Position numbers and translations under genes: made by a program. Below the pieces are notes generated by a model. It searched no databases. It was not told the origin of the DNA and saw only the letters and a list, made by a program, of their open reading frames with translations. Positions 61,473-64,000 of a stretch of DNA of 64,000 nucleotides are shown here, in pieces. Location of the stretch: positions 2,046,001 through 2,110,000 of the forward strand of contig OZ244932.1 in NCBI GenBank assembly GCA_965222205.1. Reading direction: 5' to 3'. Numbering within the stretch: the first letter of the stretch is position 1; the number at the start of each line of letters is the position of its first letter. This stretch comes from RHLJ01 sp965222205 (GTDB lineage: Bacteria; Bacteroidota; Rhodothermia; Balneolales; Balneolaceae).

Positions 61473-62660
61473 ATGTCAGAAATTAACCAGCTAGCAGAAC
61501 GCCTTATCCCCCATTATTCTCATTTTGATGTAGCCAATCGGCTTTTGTTTACCGGACATTCGCATCAAGCATGGCCGGATGTTGCCCGGGAAGGTCAAAC
61601 CGAGTATTTCGATGTTTGTGCCTGTGATGTAGATACAAAGTGGGAAAAATCTTTCGAGAAAACTGAAATCCTACGGAATTATCTTCGTGATTATTACGAC
61701 GATCCTGATGGGTTATACTGCCGGGAGGAAAGCACTCACTTTTTGATGGTGAGTTTACTCAGTAGTTTTGATCTTAAGAACAAGCCTAAGTTCATCACTA
61801 CGGACGGAGAATTCCATTCCATGGATAGACAGCTTCGTCGATTACAAGAAGAAGGGCTTGAAGTTGTAAGTATCCCGACTAATCCCGATGATAACTTTGC
61901 ACAGAGAGTTATCAAAGAGATTGATGTAAACACTTCAGCCATTATGTTATCCCGAGTATATTTCCAGACCAGCCTGGTAAACACTCACCTTTCTGATATT
62001 GCTGCCGCAGCTAGGATTCAGGGAATACCCGTAATCATTGATGACTACCATGGCACCAATGTTGTCCCGCTATCTATTCGTGAAGAGGGTTTGGAAGATT
62101 GTTTCATTCTGATTGGAGGCTATAAATACCTTCAGTGGGGAGAAGCAAATTGCTTTCTCCGTTTTCCAAAAGACTGTGAATTACGTCCTGTTGTAACAGG
62201 TTGGTTTGCTGCTTTCAGTACTTTGGAGCACCCCAGAACAAATGAACCGGTTCAATATGATAAATCGGATCAGCGTTTTGCCAGCGCTACCTACGACCCA
62301 TCTTCTCAATTTAGAGCCGCTAAAGTGGTAGAATTTTTTCAGGAACAAGGTTTGACTCCTGAGGTTCTTCGAAAACAGTATGAATCGCAGGTAGGATTAC
62401 TTCGCTCTCTGTTTGTTGAGAAAGACTTTGACTCTGAGGTGATCCGTTTAACACACAATGAGCCCCTTTCCAGAAACGGAGGCTTTCTATCCCTCACATC
62501 CCCAAAAGCCAGAGAAATTCGTGCAGACTTACTTTCCCGTAGAATTTTTACCGATGCCCGAAATGAGATTCTTAGATTAGGTCCTGCTCCTTATATAACT
62601 GAAAGGCAGATTGAAGCAGTAATTGAGGAGTTAAATCGGTCGATAAAAAATATTTTGTAA
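61473..62660 (+). CDS. kynureninase-like PLP enzyme (class V aminotransferase fold)
   Basis: 395 residues. PLP-fold features: FTTDGEFHSMDRQL region, IIDDYHGTNV (Asp190/Asp191, pyridoxal-contacting), and the Schiff-base lysine Lys218 in LIGGYKYLQWGEANCFLRF. The block around the lysine and its position after tryptophan dioxygenase favour kynureninase, which splits kynurenine or its hydroxy form into anthranilate and alanine. It deviates from well-studied kynureninases at the N-terminus (FTGHSHQAWPDVAREG), so another class V substrate cannot be excluded. Confidence 0.75.
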   Translation: MSEINQLAERLIPHYSHFDVANRLLFTGHSHQAWPDVAREGQTEYFDVCACDVDTKWEKSFEKTEILRNYLRDYYDDPDGLYCREESTHFLMVSLLSSFDLKNKPKFITTDGEFHSMDRQLRRLQEEGLEVVSIPTNPDDNFAQRVIKEIDVNTSAIMLSRVYFQTSLVNTHLSDIAAAARIQGIPVIIDDYHGTNVVPLSIREEGLEDCFILIGGYKYLQWGEANCFLRFPKDCELRPVVTGWFAAFSTLEHPRTNEPVQYDKSDQRFASATYDPSSQFRAAKVVEFFQEQGLTPEVLRKQYESQVGLLRSLFVEKDFDSEVIRLTHNEPLSRNGGFLSLTSPKAREIRADLLSRRIFTDARNEILRLGPAPYITERQIEAVIEELNRSIKNIL

Positions 62661-62709
62661 GGAATTAGTTTCTATTTGGTCTTACATATATAACACATAG
62701 GTGTTAATC

Positions 62710-63131
62710 TCAAAAGCCAAAAGAACAAATTTCAAACAAATGCCAATCTATGACCTTGAAGATAGAACTCTGAGTTTTGCTAAAGATGTCAGGACTTTCA
62801 TTAAGGAAATTCCAAAAAGTCTTTGTAATAATGAAGACTCGAGACAATTAATTCGATCTTCTGGATCGGTTGGCGCAAATTATATTGAAGCAAATGAAGC
62901 TCTTGGAAAACGAGACTTCAAAATGAGAATCAGAATAGCCGGAAAAGAGGCTAAGGAAAGTAGATATTGGTTAAGGTTATTAGACATCAAGGATTCAAAT
63001 CTTGTAAAAGAAAGAGAAAGACTCATTGATGAATCTAGTCAACTTCTTAAGATTCTTTCCTCAATTTTGATTAAAAGTGCTTGATATATGAATTTTAAAC
63101 TTTGTTTGAGTTTTGTGATTTGATATTTGGA
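62710..63131. repeat. heptad-phased inverted repeat enclosing the second FHB gene
   Basis: Arms 62710-62740 and 63101-63131 (31 nt each) are inverted copies: 22 of 31 positions pair ungapped, and one 1-nt gap would restore the last words. In the right arm TTTG recurs at arm positions 5, 12, 19 and 26 (steps of 7); in the left arm CAAA stands at 62711, 62718, 62726 and 62733 (7, 8, 7). The FHB gene (62740-63084) fills the loop. Same architecture as 1203-1660. Confidence 0.75.
62740..63084 (+). CDS. four-helix bundle protein (23S rRNA intervening-sequence protein family)
   Basis: 114 residues from the ATG at 62740, preferred over a GTG at 62701 that would read the repeat arm as protein. Core SSGSVGANYIEANEALGKRD (about 44-63) and GKEAKESRYWLRLLD (about 71-85) identify PF05635/TIGR02436. 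Related to, but clearly diverged from, the 1216-1572 protein (shared pattern LIRSxxSVGANxxEA, KEAxESxxWLRL). Located in the loop of a heptad inverted repeat between the kynureninase-like gene and recA, with its start codon touching the left arm. Function unknown. Confidence 0.87.
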   Translation: MPIYDLEDRTLSFAKDVRTFIKEIPKSLCNNEDSRQLIRSSGSVGANYIEANEALGKRDFKMRIRIAGKEAKESRYWLRLLDIKDSNLVKERERLIDESSQLLKILSSILIKSA

Positions 63132-63164
63132 ATTTCAAAAAAATCATTTTGCATTTACATATAT

Positions 63165-63178
63165 CGAACATATATTCT
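63165..63178. promoter_or_regulatory. candidate LexA (SOS) box upstream of recA
   Basis: CGAACATATATTCT (on the minus strand AGAATATATGTTCG) matches the Gram-positive-type LexA palindrome CGAAC-N4-GTTCG core form CGAACATATGTTCG at 12 of 14 positions. It lies 82 nt before the recA start and ahead of a TTGACA at 63203. Which box Balneolota LexA recognises is not known to me, so the assignment is tentative. Confidence 0.4.
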
Positions 63179-63259
63179 TTTTGGATTTTAGAGTGACACA
63201 GGTTGACACCCTCCCTGCTTAACTTTTGGGAAATAAATTTTAATAACACGGTAATAATC

Positions 63260-64000
63260 ATGGCTGACGAAAATAAATTAAAAGCACTCGATATAGCAGT
63301 AGGTCAAATCGAAAAACAACACGGAAAAGGAACCATCATGAAGCTGGGCGATGACGCTCACCAAGATGTGGAAGTAATTTCTACCGGTTCCATTATGGTT
63401 GATTATGCACTCGGCGTGCAGGGAGTTCCCAGGGGAAGAATCACAGAGATTTATGGTCCTGAAGCCAGTGGTAAAACCACACTCGCACTTCAGGTAATTG
63501 CTCAGGCACAAAAGAATGGTGGATATGCAGCCTTTATCGATGCAGAGCACGCCTTTGATCCTCGATATGCCCGGGCACTTGGTATCAACACCGAAGAATT
63601 ATTGGTTTCCCAGCCTGATAGTGGTGAACAAGCACTTGAAATCACTGAAACCCTGATTCGTTCCGGAGCTCTTGATGTTATTGTAGTCGATTCAGTTGCT
63701 GCTCTTGTACCCCGTGCAGAAATTGAAGGTGAGATGGGTGATTCTCATATGGGTCTTCAGGCTCGCCTTATGTCTCAGGCACTGAGAAAAATCACAGGTA
63801 TTGTAAATAAAACAGCAACCTCATGTATTTTCATTAACCAGGTACGTGAGAAGATTGGAGTAATGTTCGGAAATCCTGAAACCACTACGGGTGGACGCGC
63901 ACTTAAATTCTACTCTTCAGTACGTTTGGATATTCGACGAATCGGAGCACTTAAAAAAGGCGATGAAGTAATCGGAAACAGAACTAAAGTGAAGGTCGCC
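63260..64000 (+). CDS. recA: recombinase RecA, 5' part (3' end beyond window)
   Basis: 247 codons from the ATG at 63260. Starts MADENKLKALDIAVGQIEKQ; Walker A GPEASGKT (66-73); IDAEHAFDPRYARALG; the Walker B stretch VIVVDSVAALVPRAEIEGE; loop L1 region MGDSHMGLQARLMSQALRKI; IFINQVREKIGVMFGNPETT then TGGRALKFY. Strand-exchange ATPase and co-protease for LexA, whose gene is at 30501. Cut by the right edge of the window. Preceded by a possible SOS box and TTGACA. Confidence 0.98.
   Translation, partial: MADENKLKALDIAVGQIEKQHGKGTIMKLGDDAHQDVEVISTGSIMVDYALGVQGVPRGRITEIYGPEASGKTTLALQVIAQAQKNGGYAAFIDAEHAFDPRYARALGINTEELLVSQPDSGEQALEITETLIRSGALDVIVVDSVAALVPRAEIEGEMGDSHMGLQARLMSQALRKITGIVNKTATSCIFINQVREKIGVMFGNPETTTGGRALKFYSSVRLDIRRIGALKKGDEVIGNRTKVKVA

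Noticed and set aside
1..64000. CRISPR arrays, tRNA/rRNA genes, transposases, prophage genes
   Set aside because: No regularly spaced direct repeats, no cloverleaf or rRNA sequence and no transposase or integrase motif were seen; DUF1353 alone (11995-12429) is not evidence of a prophage.

Overview
The window reads as one contiguous chromosomal stretch of an AT-rich member of the Bacteroidota/Balneolota group, most likely a Balneolaceae-type bacterium. The reasons are: many secreted proteins end in a C-terminal sorting domain of the SQNYPNPFNP...GREVATL...SGIYxYRL...KMTLLK type; PorV/PorQ-like and PorD (DUF4835)-like proteins of the type IX secretion system are present; there are TonB-dependent receptors with a carboxypeptidase-regulatory N-domain; a TAnnTTTG-type promoter box is visible; and Shine-Dalgarno sites are weak or absent. 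No rRNA, tRNA, CRISPR array, classical insertion sequence or prophage was found.

Layout. 1-5.1 kb (minus): a sulfate assimilation operon, SLC13 permease - cysQ - cysD - four-helix-bundle (FHB) gene - cysN (cut by the window edge). 5.2-11.9 kb: an SLBB polysaccharide-export protein, a helix-hairpin-helix/outer-membrane protein with a PorQ/PorV-like protein, and a divergent PorD-like gene. 12.6-19.1 kb (plus): etfB-etfA-fixC-fixX, two acyl-CoA dehydrogenases (the second is a clear glutaryl-CoA dehydrogenase) and a small ABM-fold protein. 19.2-32.8 kb: a mixed housekeeping and envelope region (haem-binding protein, CotH-type secreted protein, uracil-DNA glycosylase family protein, MauG-like peroxidase, hydrolase, YnbA/YnbB/PlsC lipid cassette, HEAT-cyclophilin lipoprotein, lexA, AraC-type membrane regulator). 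33-33.8 kb: rplU-rpmA with promoter and terminator. 33.8-34.1 kb: remnants of two dead genes. 34.3-50.4 kb: a large island for breaking down and salvaging cell-wall amino sugars (AmpG-like permease, two N-acetylmuramoyl-L-alanine amidases, DUF1343/NamZ, NagZ-like GH3, BadF/NagK-type kinase, NagX/HGSNAT-like membrane acetyltransferase, two phosphodiester glycosidases, a GHL10 glycosidase, a TolB-like propeller). 50.5-59.6 kb (minus): a five-gene TonB receptor / PorV / propeller operon. 59.9-64 kb (plus): tryptophan dioxygenase, a zinc-ribbon membrane protein, a kynureninase-like enzyme, a second FHB gene, and the first 247 codons of recA behind a putative SOS box.

The most unusual signal is a family of intergenic inverted repeats whose arms (about 12-33 nt) are built on a 7-nt beat: a short word (AGT, GAG, AGC, AATG, AAAG, AAT or CAAA, depending on the copy) recurs every 7 nt in both arms. 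Five compact copies fill the spacers of the etf/fix/acyl-CoA dehydrogenase gene row. Two large copies, cysD-cysN and kynU-recA, carry in their loop the only two FHB (PF05635/TIGR02436, 23S rRNA intervening-sequence-protein family) genes of the window. An FHB gene inside the loop of a long hairpin resembles the known 23S rRNA intervening sequences, but here it lies in protein operons. I propose these as one family of elements, with and without the protein gene.

Positions and motifs were read by eye. Family names rest on motif recognition and not on database searches.
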